The notes below the pieces were generated by a model. It was not told where the DNA came from, did no database searches, and saw nothing but the letters and a program-made list of their open reading frames with translations. A DNA stretch of 64,000 nt from the NCBI GenBank assembly GCA_030549775.1, contig CM060171.1:5557501-5621500 (forward strand). The letters are read 5' to 3'. Source of the DNA: Tamarix chinensis. Its lineage: Eukaryota > Streptophyta > Magnoliopsida > Caryophyllales > Tamaricaceae. The stretch's first letter is position 1; every line of letters starts with the position of its first letter. Shown piece by piece: positions 23,590-35,271 of the stretch. Made by a program: the position numbers and the translations under genes.

Positions 23590-25400
23590 AATATTTGGTT
23601 CTACCATACTTGTATGTGCAGGTTCGAGAATCTCATCAATAAGATTAGAATAGTATCATAGATGTGATGGTGAATGGTCAAGCATATTTTAAACCTTAGA
23701 CATAATGTTAGAAGCAAAGGGATGTACGGATATATCAATGGTTGAATTATAAAAAACAAACACTTATTCTTGTGATCTGACAAAAGTGAAAGTCCTCCAA
23801 AATTAATGCACTGCCAATACGGGAATGGGTTGATGATATTGTTTGTAATGAAAAATCTCATGTGCACATAGTAGATTGTGTGTCAGCTTCAAGTAATACC
23901 CACATCCCAAGGATTTAGGACCAACTATATTGGACCTTTTATTCTCCTCTTTGATCAAGTCTAACACTCTACAACATATAAAAGATGTGAGCTCCTTGAA
24001 CAATATGCTATTGGTAGAGTAATATGGAATGATAAACCATGATTACTCCAGATATTATTATTTTTTGCCTTATTAATTTGCAGTCTTATCAGTGTGTCAA
24101 TATTTAGACACAATGTGTCAAAATTCATCTGTGATGATATATATTTCTTCAGCTTGTCATGTTCACTGTCCACCTTACAATTATAAATTTAAAATATAAG
24201 TAATGGTTAATTTTTATTTAGTAATAAGTTAATTGTCATTGAATATTTACAATAAAAAAATTATACCCGTTAGTCGTATGAGTGCTATAGTGAAGAATAG
24301 TGTCAACCCAAACTAAAACAAATCTTTATATGGATTCAACCAGGTCTCATACACATATTGTAAGAGATGTAGAAATCTACACCATTTTCACCCATAAGTA
24401 GAAGCTTGTTCTCATATGTCTCAATTGTAGTCTCTTATACAATATTCCTCCAACCTCCTAAGAAACGTTCTCCCACTACTATACTTCCTAGATTTTTATA
24501 CCATAAGAGAGAATATTCTTAATAATGTGCCATCTACACAAGAAGGGTGCTACATTAGGAAATAATTTTGGCACCGTATGTGATAGTCCTAATTCCCTAC
24601 CAGTAATCATCACATTTGATTTATGGGACTCCATCAATCTCTTTACCTTATCAAGCACTCATTCATAGTTATCTTTCTCTTCCTTTGTCATAAACGTCCA
24701 GGCAATGGTAAAATTCATACCACTAGATGCCTAACCAACGACCTCCAAGAAAGGAAGGTTGTAATTATTGATTTTGTATGTTTAATCTAAACAAATGACA
24801 TATAGAAATGCTTGCAATAAAGCAATAGATTCCGGGTGCACAATTACAATATCACTAACCATATTAGAGTGGGGTAACCAAAGATGCCATGAATGTTATT
24901 CATTAGTTTTCATGAAGTGCAATAACCATTGCATGATTGTATGTCCCATCAAGATATATACCTTGAACTTATGTCTTGCATTATAGATATTCCTAAGGGT
25001 AGCGATATTATCCCCATCACCCCATTTAAACTTGTCGATAATCTCCTTTGGTTTGACATTTATTTGGGTTAGCTTGTGCATTAACCTACATTATTCTGGA
25101 GATAATTGATATGCAAACAAATGCTTTCGCAAATACTTACCTAATCTATGATTATGCATTCCACATTCTACCACTAGTCTTTAACCACCGCTTCCATGAA
25201 TTCTAAATTTACAATCACACTTTTTGGTCCCGTTACATCAAATACTTTCGGGATCCACTAAAAGTTGTCTTCTATAACCACCTCTCTTACAACTTATCCA
25301 AACCCTACATTTTCCTGACCTATCAATACTTAAAACCAAATTATATGGCCTACTGATTTATTTAACCCATTGAATTAATAACTCATGGTCAATAAAAATC
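23590..25400 (-). pseudogene. MULE (Mutator-like, FAR1-related) transposase, broken
   Basis: From N- to C-terminus on the minus strand: a FAR1-type zinc region (KKCDCKFRIHG near 25230, CGMHNHRLGKYLRKHLFAYQL at 25170-25105), the block NVKPKEIIDKFKWGDG (25060-25010), then the transposase core with FLYVICLD*TYK near 24800, RELGLSHTVPKLFPNVAPF (24600-24550) and CRWHIIKN (24540-24515). Last is a SWIM finger with LCAHEIFHYKQYHQPIP (23875-23820). Many stops and frameshifts interrupt it. The order FAR1 finger, DDE domain and SWIM finger is the usual MULE layout. No terminal inverted repeats were identified by eye. Confidence 0.82.
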
Positions 25401-25676
25401 TCATCTATAGCAAATAATCAACTCTAATAAGTATCAATCGGATCTTAATTATGCAATTTATAATCAAAATATGAAACTGAAGGAATACATAAAGATAAGA
25501 AAAAATAACAAAAATTTACGGAAGAAGGGTTTTCGGATAATTTGCCCACTAGAATTTAAAATAGATAGACAAATGCCCTAAGTCAACAAGTCTAGGATAG
25601 GGAAGAAGAGAAAAAGGATATAAGGAAGCAATTTTGATGGTCAAATTCATCGAAGTTACTACAATACTATCAGGGA
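25401..25676. other. Junction between the MULE and gypsy remnants
   Basis: No gene. The expected 3' LTR of the minus-strand gypsy element does not follow its pol stop at 25677. This part therefore contains either the 3' non-coding end of the gypsy element or the end of the MULE. Confidence 0.4.
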
Positions 25677-25799
25677 CTAACCCTTTAAAAGACATAAAAC
25701 CCCAAATTCTAATATACCTAAGCTAAAGAGCTCGGGGTATGCCTCACTCATATCCTTCTCGGTCTCCCAAGTCGCTTTTTCTATTCCATGACGGCTAAC
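25677..25799 (-). pseudogene. C-terminal end of a Ty3/gypsy pol with chromodomain
   Basis: A 40-codon minus-strand frame contains EKATWETEKDMSEAYPELF, the hallmark end of a retroelement chromodomain (A-T-W-E, then M..YP.LF), and stops at 25679-25677. Chromodomains occur at the end of integrase in chromoviruses (Tekay/Del, Reina, Galadriel, CRM clades). Only 235 bp separate it from the primer binding site of the same element, so nearly all gag-pol has been deleted. It identifies the superfamily of the long LTRs in this window. Confidence 0.85.
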
Positions 25800-26034
25800 T
25801 AGAAACTAGATAGAAAACGGGTTAGGACAAAGCTTCCCTAGATTACTAACACATAATGTACATAATTCACATTTCAAGGCCACCTAGGCTACCCATCCTC
25901 GATTCCTCATAAGTTAATCCGGGTTTTCAAGAAGAAAACTAGTATTCTAGAATGTGAAATAGACCATTAAAATGAGATGAGGGATTGCTGAAAACTAAAT
26001 TTTGAAAACCAAAACACGGTAATCAAAACCAAAA

Positions 26035-26049
26035 GCTTTGATACGAAAT
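26035..26049 (-). other. Primer binding site (initiator Met tRNA type) of the gypsy element
   Basis: Immediately beside the LTR start, the minus strand reads ATTTCGTATCAAAGC, close to the TGGTATCAGAGC primer site used by many plant retroelements. Its place left of the LTR shows that the LTR at 26050-29608 is the 5' LTR of a minus-strand element. Confidence 0.75.
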
Positions 26050-29000
26050 TGTAGCACCCTAATTTTTACTATTTAAAATTTCATTTTACAGTGGAAGTAA
26101 TTAAGTAAAATATTGGGGGTTACCGTCATAATTGACGTAATTCTAGCTTATGCAACCATCCTTACATCAATTACAAGGCTAAAAAATTTAAAGTAATACA
26201 AGAAAATTAGAAAAAAAATAACATTTATAGTATAATAATGATTTTGGAGCCTAACTCCGAGTTAACAATACAAAATACAAAAGAAGGGATATCATGGATC
26301 AAGAATCCAAAATGGGTAGCTATTTAAATACACCGACTGGATAACAATTACTCTTTACCTAACCCCTAACATAGATAAAGTCACTCATCCCCACATAGGG
26401 CATCATAGGCAACATAATTATCTAGCTGATCTTCTGAGACTTGCACATAAGATTCAGGACCTCTTGCATGTGGGAATGAGCAACACTTATAAAATGGGTG
26501 GTCAGTACTCTAGGTACCGAGTAAGGGAACAATACTATAGAAATAGGGATACGAATAGCACATGCTTTCACATTATATAATAAGGGAAAGACCAAATAAA
26601 TGAAACATCTCATAAGATAGAAAATGATCCAAATTCCTTTATTAAGTATAATCCATTTTCATTCTTTTATATATGTTGAGTGTAGGAACTCCACTATTCT
26701 TAAATTGATGGAATTGTTTGAAACACCTTCTCAGGGACAACACACCTATCATCTGGTAGAACGGATTTGAAAACATCACCTTCACATGACAACATGCTCC
26801 TGAGCCACTATTCTTCCTGATGGAATGAGAATACACACACACACACACATAAATAGATCACCTTGATCGTGACTTACGTATTCTTCTACTTTAAATCATT
26901 AGTATCTTTTTCACATATTATACTATTATATTTTCAATTCATGATGAGTAGGGTTCCCACTATTATTTCTGGTGGAATGGAGATTAAAAACATCTTTTTT
27001 GGGCAAAATGGTCCCGAGTCACTATTCTCCCCAGTGGATCAGGAATACACACACACACACACACATAAATAGATCATCTTGGCCCTACTCACGTTCTCTT
27101 TCACTTTAATTGACTATTATATTATTCAAGATTGATTCTCAGACATCGAACACATTAAAGCAGATACATAAGTAACACAGGTCAAAGTTCTCACGTCCTT
27201 TCAAACCATAAGTACACACCCTTTAGCAATTATTCTCCCATATTATTCATCTATCTTACAATAAGTCATTCTCGAATATCATCATTATTATCGTGCCCAT
27301 AATGCATGACCTAGTTCCCATACACATTCATGAATAAACCTATCCCAATGTATTACTCACATGAATCTCCATAACCCCAAATTCCACAGTTTAGCGATAA
27401 TACCTCCCATGAAATTTACTTGATTACCAATTCTAATAGATAATCTCATCAGGCCAATCATTAATGAAGTATTCAGAATCCGAATAGATTATTACACATG
27501 GAATGATGATATTATCATTATAAGATAGTTTGCCCCAAATTATCCATCAAATCATTTAAGGACCCCAAACAATGATAATACTTCCAAGAATTCCTCATGA
27601 TATTATTATCATATTTTAATCCACCTAACACATAAAATACCAAAATTTTCTTATGACCCCATAATGACCAAATTACCCTTAAGCACAAATAATAATCTTT
27701 CTTTTATAAAATATTGTACCTTCCATACATATTATTTTCCAAGTCCATAATTTATCATCATACCTCATGAGAATTATTAAGTCCATTTATCAAAATTCAT
27801 TTAACCCATATTTTATACTATATGATATATTTCCACAAATATGACATTATCACAACAAAAATAATAATGATACCTCTTACCCATTATTACTTTCTTTCAA
27901 TAACATAATATCCTTAAGCCCATATTTCATACCATAAGATATATTTTCACAAATATGACATTATCGCAATAAAATCATAACATAATGGTACCTCTCATCC
28001 ATTCTTACTTCCTTTCAACATAATATTTATATCATCACAAAATATCATGATCAACACATTTTACATCATATATCAACAATATCATGAAAAACACATATAA
28101 CTGTATAAGAAAATAACACCAAAAACCCTAAACATTGTATAGTATCCTTACCAACTAGGACACCGGGCTCTAAGCATGCAAATCCTAGATTTTCTCCTCC
28201 GAAGCTATTGGAATACCACCTACGAAAAATAATAAAATTCATGATTAGGTTTGAAGAGTTAAACTGAAAGAGATATCAAGATAAATAGGGTAAAAATATA
28301 AATAACTATAGTAAAATGGGAGCTTGAGATGTTTGGACGCGTAGAGAATGTGTGGTGGAGCTATGGTAAAATTTTTGTGGTATTTGGACAAGGTTTGGGG
28401 GTAAAAATAGGAGTGTACTACCGAAAATGGGAAGTTGTATGGCTATGTTGCAGACGGTGCAACCCTGGTCGAGAGAAAAGATCACACACGACTAGGGGGT
28501 GCTGAGTTGCACGGCTATACTGTAGGTGGTGCAACCCTGGTCGAGAGAAAATATTACACACAACCAGGTGCTGTTGGGTTACACGGTTGTGCGATAAGAA
28601 ATTTTAGTGTTACATGGTCGTGCTTGAGGTCGTGTATAGGCTATGCACTTGTAAAAATGCGATGGGCGAGAGAAAGAAGAAGGAAAAAGAGGTGGTGGTC
28701 GGTGACGATGACCGCTAACGGTGTTGGGGAAGGTTGGGGTGACCTTGGTGGTCGATCCACCGGCCAATGGGCGGCGAGTGGTGGCTGAGGTGGTGCACGG
28801 TGGTGGAATGGGTGGTGCATAAGCCAAAAATAGGGGAAAGAAGGAGGAAGATGAAGAAGAAAATAGAAGGAAGAGGGGGTGCTAGGGTAGTGTTTTGGAC
28901 ACAAAGATGGGTAGTATGGAGGCAAATCAAAGAGAAGGGAAGATGAGTGTGTAGTATGTATGTATGTGTATATATAGTCATGTGTGAGTGAACATAAAAA

Positions 29001-29608
29001 TATAGGGGGATAGGTGGGCGACGATGATGATGGTGATTGTGCAACTATAAGGAGATGATGCTAATGTTGACGGTTATAGAGGATGGTGAGGAGTAGGGCA
29101 GTAGCTGTATGGTGAGGGTGGTGATGGTTGTATGTAGGTGTATTGCATGAGAAGTAAAATGATAGGGAAAATGGAGTGTGTAGGTCGGGCAGGCATAAGG
29201 GAGTAGAAGGAGAAGAAGAAAAAGAAGAAAGGAAGCAATGTGATGGGTGATGGATGTGTGTAGGAGGTGATGGGTGGTGGTGCAAGTGGGGAGGGTGAAA
29301 GTTGCAACATTTTAAAAATATTTTGTCTTGGTTTGACTGTAAAAGGGAGAAGAAAGAAAAGGAAAAGGAAAAAGAGAAAGGGTTAGGGGATTAGTTTAGG
29401 GGTGTTTTTAGATTAGTTAGTGGAAATTTTAGCGGATTTTGATTTTGGTTTATGAAGTACGATTTATCTAAGTTAAAGTTTCATATTTCGGTAAAAATTT
29501 CGGGAATAAGAAATTGGGTTAAGGTTAAAATAAGATTTTTTGAGATTAGAATCAAATTATGGCATTAATTACGTAGGATTAGGCTAAGAAATTTTTTAGG
29601 TTATTACA
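26050..29608 (-). mobile_element. 5' LTR (3.56 kb) of a chromodomain Ty3/gypsy element
   Basis: Plus-strand ends are TGTAGCACCC at 26050 and TTATTACA at 29608. It is the same family as 54175-58729 (shared GTGGTGGAGCTATGGTAAAA-like stretch near 28350 and 57375, shared G-rich right third) and more distantly as 2500-6738. LTRs of this length together with a chromodomain fit the Tekay/Del clade, which is inference. The minus-strand ORFs at 28579-29310 are proline- and histidine-rich compositional artefacts. Confidence 0.82.
26640..27110. repeat. Internal duplication of about 220 bp in the LTR, each copy ending in (AC)n
   Basis: Two related segments, about 26660-26880 and 26930-27110, share the order GAGT(A)GG..TCCCACTATT, an AAAAC ATC block, GAGYCACTATTCT, GAATACACACACACACAC and TAAATAGATCAYCTTG. 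They are tandem copies of one LTR segment. Confidence 0.7.
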
Positions 29609-30269
29609 ATAACAACCCCCAATATTAATTTAGAAGTTTCACGTGTTGAAGAGAGGTGGAGCTTAAGGAAATAAATTAGGGACACGGGACATAGTTTGAA
29701 TTTGGTACAAGTAAAAATTTGATAAAAATCTTTCCACATTAGCTTCAGGCCCTTCCATACCCTTTGGATTCAAGACCCCTACACACACCCCTTAGTATTA
29801 TGCTTGCACATCAAAAGAGAAGGAGACACAAACTTAAGCTGTAAAACAAAGAGAAGAAGGCACGAGCTTTGGTGCCCTTGTAAACAAAGACCAACCATAG
29901 TCACATAAAGTGTTGATGGTGAATAAGATTCTAGAAGTATCCGGCCAATTGGGGATGGATTCTGAGATGACCGATGCACAAACTTGCGAGTGGATAATGG
30001 AAACACTCAATGATGAAGAGCACAAATGGGTGGAAGGACAAGGGGCTTGAAACCTTAGGCCAAAAAGGAGTACAAGTCATTAGATAGCCATGAAAATAAT
30101 CTCATAGAATATTATTTAGAGGTATATGCTCTAGACATTAATAGGAAATTTTTATAAGAGTATGGTTCAGAGATATAAACTGCGAGTTTTTTTTATGCAT
30201 ATAAGAAACAAAGGTCATTAACCAAATAGAACCAATAGCAAACTCCATTTGGAATGGAAATGAAACTAA
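29609..30269. other. No gene recognised; possible LINE-related remnant
   Basis: A run of about 40 codons (about 29910-30048: EVSGQLGMDSEMTDAQTCEW) leads to a stop just upstream of the LINE endonuclease fragment, and could be the tail of LINE ORF1. The evidence is only position and weak similarity. Confidence 0.3.
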
Positions 30270-30775
30270 GTGGGTAGGAATATGATAGAAGGTAGGTCCG
30301 AAGGATATTTGCTGATGTGGGACAAGAATAAATTTAATGCAAAAGTGACAATTGTGAAGCCAAACTATATTGCTTTACAGGGTGTCTTTGCAACCTCTCA
30401 TTTTCAATGTTTTATTGTTGATACTAATAATCCCTGCAAGTGGAGAACATATCATAAGTTTGGCATGAAATATTTGAATTATGGAATATAGCAACAACTT
30501 TAGATATGGTTATAGGAGATTTCAATAAAGTCATGGACTCTTTAGACAGAAGCAACAATCAAATTAGGACCAAGGGTGCATCTGACTTGAAAATTTTATT
30601 AGTGATATGGTAGTTATAGGGATTAAAGCATCAAGCAATTGATTTACATGGTCTCAGGGTGATTCAATGAGTTGTATCGACCAATGTTTTATTAATCCTA
30701 AAGTTTTACAACAATTTCCAACATTACAAATGTATATTCTTCTGGGAGGAGTATCAGATCATTCCCTTTAAGGAT
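30270..30775 (+). pseudogene. LINE (L1-like) ORF2 endonuclease fragment
   Basis: The order of motifs matches the apurinic-type endonuclease that begins plant L1 ORF2: GRSEGYLLMWDKNKF (30287 on), then VIGDFNKVMDSLDR (about 30505), SSN.FTWSQGD (about 30635), CIDQCFINP (about 30675) and a final SDHS (about 30755). Stops and frame changes separate them. No reverse transcriptase follows: plastid-derived DNA begins within a few bases of the end of the endonuclease. Confidence 0.8.
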
Positions 30776-30782
30776 CTGTGCC

Positions 30783-30960
30783 TAAAGAGAAGGAAGAGAT
30801 ATAGGGAAAGTAGGGTTTTATAATCCGATAAATAATCAAACTCTTTAAATTTTTTTGCAATTCTATATTTCCTAAAAAGGAGAGTTCAGCCTATCAAAAA
30901 AATTTATGATATTTTAAAAAAAGATCAAGGCCTGGAAGGAACTTCAATTAATAAATGAAA
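30783..30960 (+). pseudogene. rps16: Plastid rps16 exon 2, decayed
   Basis: The reading EGRD..GKVGFYNPINNQT, then ILYF-like and DILKK..WKEL-like phrases in shifting frames follow the C-terminal half of plastid ribosomal protein S16. The expected asparagine-rich tail is present at 30945-30960. Exon 1 and the intron are absent, so the plastid segment broke inside rps16. Stops and frameshifts make it nonfunctional. Confidence 0.85.
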
Positions 30961-31617
30961 AAAAGAATCAAGTTTGTATATTTATATTTATTTTGTGATT
31001 GAATAAAATTTTAAAATTCTTTTTATCAACACCCTTTTCTATTTATATAAATTCTTCATGTGGTTTCAATCCAACACAACTTATTTTCTTTTAGTTAATT
31101 TAAATTTCCTATTTGATTTCATATTTTTACAACATACATATTGACAAAGGTATATTGAAAAAATATAATTCAATAATAATATATCCCTTTTTTCTCTCTC
31201 TGTCCTCCATGCAATACAAGTTTTCTTTTTTAATTTATTTAAATTAGATTTATATATAATTATATTTTTTTTCAAATGAAAAGAAAAAAAGGGGATAATT
31301 AATATAAGAATAATGATTAATAAAATAAAATCTCTATTAAATATAATAACAAGAAATAAATTCAATTAATAAAAAATTGAATGGAGAGTATAATTTGAAA
31401 AGAATATAAGATAGATTAAGATTAATTAGTTTTTGACTCTTTGCTATGAATTGTGATAATCGATTGCATCGTTGTTATCCTTATTGCTTTTTATGTTTCA
31501 ACTTGATTAAAAAACTTTTTTTATATTTCTTGTTAATTCATTTTTTTTTTGCCTCCTACAATATAATTTCTTTAGTGTATTTTTATTTAATTCTCATTTT
31601 ATCTACATACCTTTTGT

Positions 31618-31655
31618 GGGTTTGCTAACTCAACAGTAGAGTAATAATATTTTAA
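31618..31655 (+). pseudogene. trnK: trnK-UUU 5' exon, decayed
   Basis: The stretch GGGTTTGCTAACTCAACAG, then TAGAGTA and TTTTAA matches the plastid trnK 5' exon with several changes and one inserted T. The intron start follows and remains recognisable (GAAGTAATAGATTCTTCCAC at 31684, ATGAGACCATGATTGATC at 31720). Confidence 0.85.
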
Positions 31656-32315
31656 GTGGAACTAAATTTTTTACACATGTGAATGAAGTAATAGATTCTT
31701 CCACATCATCAATAGATTTTATGAGACCATGATTGATCTTAAAAAGAATTAATGGGAAAAAACATACCATATCAATGGACATTTTTTAAATTCAAATTTT
31801 GATCGATTAAAATAAATGAACCAAGTTGTATAGCTCTAATTGTAGGGAAATAAAAAGCAACGAGTTTCTTTTTGTCATTGGAAAGATTATCCACCCTAAT
31901 TAAATATTAAAAATAGACTAGTGACTGATGTGGAAAAAGGCTTTTTCCAGGAATGGATTATCAATTTTTTGGTGAGTTCTAACTATCAGTAAGTTTCCAT
32001 TCGGAAATAAATATGAATATGTAGAAGAAACAATATATTGATAAGGATACTTGTTTTATACCAAGTTAAAAGAGTGATTTGGTATAAAAACTAAAGGATT
32101 TCTAACCATCGTTATCTTATTTTCTTATGAAATTTCCTAGAAAGAAAGAAACCAATTAGATGGAAAAAAGAGAAAATCTAGTAATGAGTTTACCTATTTA
32201 TGAGGTATATATTGTTTATTACTAGAATATACAAGAATACTTTTATAATACCTTATTTTGACTGTGTCATGCTATGTATCATTCAAATAGGTCTCATTTG
32301 AAATAAATAAATTAA

Positions 32316-33575
32316 AAATAATATTTCAAACTAGATAAATATTAGCAAAATGATTTTTTATATCCACTTCTCTTTCAGGAATATATGTATGCATATCCAC
32401 ATGATCATGGGTTAAATAGACCTCTTTTTTTGTTAGAAAATTTAGGTTATGACAAGAAATATTATTCACTAATTGTAAAACATTTAATTCCTCCAATGTA
32501 TCAACATAATCATTTTATTCTTTCTACTAATGACTCTAAGAAAAATAATTTTTTGGGGCATAAGCATAAGAAGAATTTTTATTCTCAAAATATCTAAGAG
32601 GTATTTGTAGTTATTGTCAAAATTCCATTTTCTATATGATTCATATCTTCTCTTGAAAGAAAAGAAATAGTAAAATCTCATAATTTACTATCAATTCATT
32701 CAATATTTCCTTTTTTTGAAGACATATTTTTACATTTAAATTAGGTGTTAGATATAAATATACCCCATCTTGCTCATCTAGAAATCTTGGTTCAAACTCT
32801 TCGCTATTGGGTTAAAGATGGATCTTCTTTGCATTTATTACAATTTTATGCTATCCTATTTCTCTTTAAGGATCCTTTCATTCATTTTGTTGGGTATCAA
32901 GGCAAATCCATTACGCCTTCAAAGGGGGCCTATTTTCCTATTAGTTAATGGAAATTTTACCTTGTAAATTTTTGGCAATGTCATTTTTTCATGTGGTCTC
33001 AACCAAGATGACTCTACATAAATTAATTATCAAACTATCCCCTAGACTTTATGGGTTTTCTTTCAAGTGTGCAACTAAATCCGTCCATAGTAAGGAGTCA
33101 AATGTTAGAAAATTCATTTATAATAGATCATGCCATTAAGAAGGTTGATACCACACTTCTAATCATTCTTCCAATTAGATCATTACATAAAGCAAAATTT
33201 TGTAACATATTTTGACATCTTGTTAATAATATGGTTTGGGCCAATTTATTAGATTTTAATATTATTGAAAATTTTGGTTGTATATGCAGAAATATTTCTC
33301 ATTATTACAACGGATCTCCACACAAAAAAGTTTGTATTAAATAAAATATATACTCCAACTTTCTTATGCTAGAACTTTGGCTAGTAAACACAAAATAGTT
33401 ATACGTGCTTTTAAAAAAAAGATTAGGTTCATAATCTTTTGAAGATTTTTTTAGGGAGGAAGAAAAAGGGTTTCTTTGATCTTACTAGGAGATTCTTCTA
33501 GTTTACTAAAGTTCTATAGATGACATATTTAGTATTTGGATATTATTAGTATCCATGATTTGGTCAATCATGGAT
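32316..33575 (+). pseudogene. matK: Plastid matK (trnK intron maturase), decayed with internal deletion
   Basis: The maturase is readable in pieces: [18 protein letters not shown] (32400 on), [19 protein letters not shown] (about 32772-32838), [15 protein letters not shown] (32865 on), VNFWQCHFF (about 32965) and QMLENSF..AIKK in the domain X area. About 270 bp are missing near 32852, joining LLQF directly to AIL.LFKDP. The start codon is lost, and there are at least ten stops or frameshifts. The span is about 1,260 bp against roughly 1,500 bp for an intact gene. Confidence 0.9.
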
Positions 33576-33814
33576 AATGGGTTATAATACCATTTAAATG
33601 AATGAGAAATTATACTTAACTTCTAATGAATGAAGATATAAAAAAAAGCATTCATTTTTATTCTGAAATGTTCGTGTAGTAAGGGTTAAATCAACTAAGT
33701 ATTTCACTTTCTTAGAGTTCCATCTAGGGAAAGAAATGAGTTTTACATGTATATATAGGGAAAGTCATGTGTAATGAAAAATGCAAGCATGGTTTGAGGA
33801 GAGGTTTTTTCTTA

Positions 33815-33816
<2 letters not shown>

Positions 33817-33859
<43 letters not shown>
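33817..33859. repeat. (TA)n microsatellite, about 21 units
   Basis: A pure TA run in what was the 3' part of the trnK intron. It splits the plastid-like sequence and is probably an expansion after transfer. Confidence 0.95.
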
Positions 33860-33863
<4 letters not shown>

Positions 33864-33886
33864 CACTAGAAAAATATTTACTCCAT

Positions 33887-33921
33887 CTGACTAGTTCTAA
33901 TTTCAAGTTCTGATCAACCCA
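33887..33921 (+). pseudogene. trnK: trnK-UUU 3' exon, decayed
   Basis: The 35 bp starting CTGACTAGTTC and ending CAACCCA have the length and position of the plastid trnK 3' exon. Compared with the recalled tRNA, 10 of 35 positions differ, eight of them C to T or G to A. The T-arm pairing is destroyed, so no functional tRNA can form. Confidence 0.82.
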
Positions 33922-34026
33922 ATTTGATTTTTGTATTGAAATTATATGTGTATAAATCTTATTATATTTTTGTAACTCACTTCCTTTATTCACAAAAACC
34001 TTTGTATGGATTTATATTGAAATTGG

Positions 34027-34056
34027 TTGACATGGGCATATAATTCATGTTATATT
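34027..34056 (+). promoter_or_regulatory. psbA promoter remnant (-35 TTGACA, -10 TATATT)
   Basis: TTGACA at 34027-34032 is intact, followed after 18 bp by TATATT where the plastid promoter has TATACT, with the internal TATA motif (34039 on) between them. It is a sigma70-type plastid promoter, read by the plastid-encoded polymerase, and has no expected role in the nucleus. Confidence 0.8.
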
Positions 34057-34152
34057 ATTTAATAACAACCCTTTAATTATTGATTTTTCTTATAGAGAAT
34101 TCATGTGCTTGGGATTCCTTGATGATTCAATTTATTAAAACAAGATTGTATC

Positions 34153-35175
34153 ATGACTGAAATTTTAGAGAGACACAAAAGTGAAAGCCCATGGGGTCAC
34201 ATCTGTAATTGGATAACCAGCACCGAAAATCTTCTTCACATTGGATGGTTTATTTTTTTGATAATCCCCACCTTATTGATTACAACTTATGTATTTATTA
34301 TATCCTTCATTGCTACTCCTCCAGTAGATATCGATGGTATTCATGAATCTATTTCTGGTTATCTACTTTACAGAAACAATATAATCTTTGGTGTCATTAT
34401 TCCTATTTTGGTAGCTATCGGTTTGCACTTTTATCAGCTATGGGAAGTGGCATCTATTGATGAATGGTTATACAATGGTGGTCCTTATGAATTAATTGTT
34501 CTACAATTTTTACTTAGCGTAGCTTGTTATATGGGTTGTGAGTGGGAACTTAGTTTTTGTCTAGTTACGCGTCCTTGGAATGTTGTTGCATATTTAGCTC
34601 TTGTTGTATCTACTACTATAGTTTTCTTGATCTATCAGATTGGTCAAGGAATCTTGTCTGTTGATATACTTTTAGGAACCTTTTTTACATTCAACTTCAT
34701 GATTGTATTCCTAGCTAAGTGCAACATCCTTATACACCCATTTCACATGTTAGGTGTAGCTGGTGTATTCGGTGGCTCTATATTCAGTGTTAAGCATGGT
34801 TCATTGGTAACCTCTAGTTTGATCTGGGAAACTACAAAAAAAAATCTGCTAGTGAAGGTTACAGATTCAATCAAGAAGAAGAAAATTACAATATCGTAGT
34901 TGCTCATGGTTATTTTGGTCTATTTATTTTTGAATACACTTGTTTCAACTATTCTCATTCTTTCTTAGCTAGTAGATATCTTGCTTACTACTTTGGGATT
35001 ATTACTATAGATTTCAACCTAAATGGTTTCAATTTCAAAAAATTTGTAGTTGATAGTTGAGGTTGTGTAATTGGATACCTGGGGTGACCTTGGTATGGAA
35101 GTTATGCATGAACATAATGCTCACAAATTATCTCTAGACCTAGCTATTATAGATGCTCCATCTAAAAATGGATAG
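34153..35175 (+). pseudogene. psbA: Plastid psbA (photosystem II D1), decayed
   Basis: The frame opens with [15 protein letters not shown] and stays open for 248 codons, then shifts in an A-run near 34839. The remaining D1 sequence ([24 protein letters not shown]) continues in other frames to the normal end SKNG-stop at 35175. Length is 1,023 bp against 1,062 bp. Many residues differ from D1, which is otherwise almost invariant in plants. Tyr161 is kept, but Asp170, Glu189 and His190, which serve the manganese cluster and Tyr-Z (recalled numbering), are replaced (AKCN for AEHN). The long open frame is chance survival, not function. Confidence 0.93.
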
Positions 35176-35201
35176 ACTTTTTTCTTAGTGTAGATGAATT
35201 C

Positions 35202-35271
35202 TTAATAATGAAGGAGCAGTATCAATCCTCTTGATAGAAAAAGAGATTGGTTATGATCCTTTAATAATAAT
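35202..35271 (+). other. psbA 3' stem-loop remnant (psbA-trnH spacer)
   Basis: The segment 35202-35232 and the segment 35241-35271 are imperfect inverted copies (left: TTAATAATGAAGGAGCAGTA; right: AAGAGATTGGTTATGATCCT). It stands just after the psbA stop, where plastids have a 3'-end stabilising hairpin. Confidence 0.75.

Noticed and set aside
28435..29310. Several ORFs of 70-117 codons on both strands
   Set aside because: Same compositional bias in the right third of the related LTR at 26050-29608.
33724..33993. 89-codon minus-strand ORF
   Set aside because: Runs through the (TA)n repeat and the antisense of the trnK intron and 3' exon remnant.
34153..34899. psbA as a functional nuclear gene
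   Set aside because: Frameshift, loss of essential residues, surrounding plastid genes all broken.
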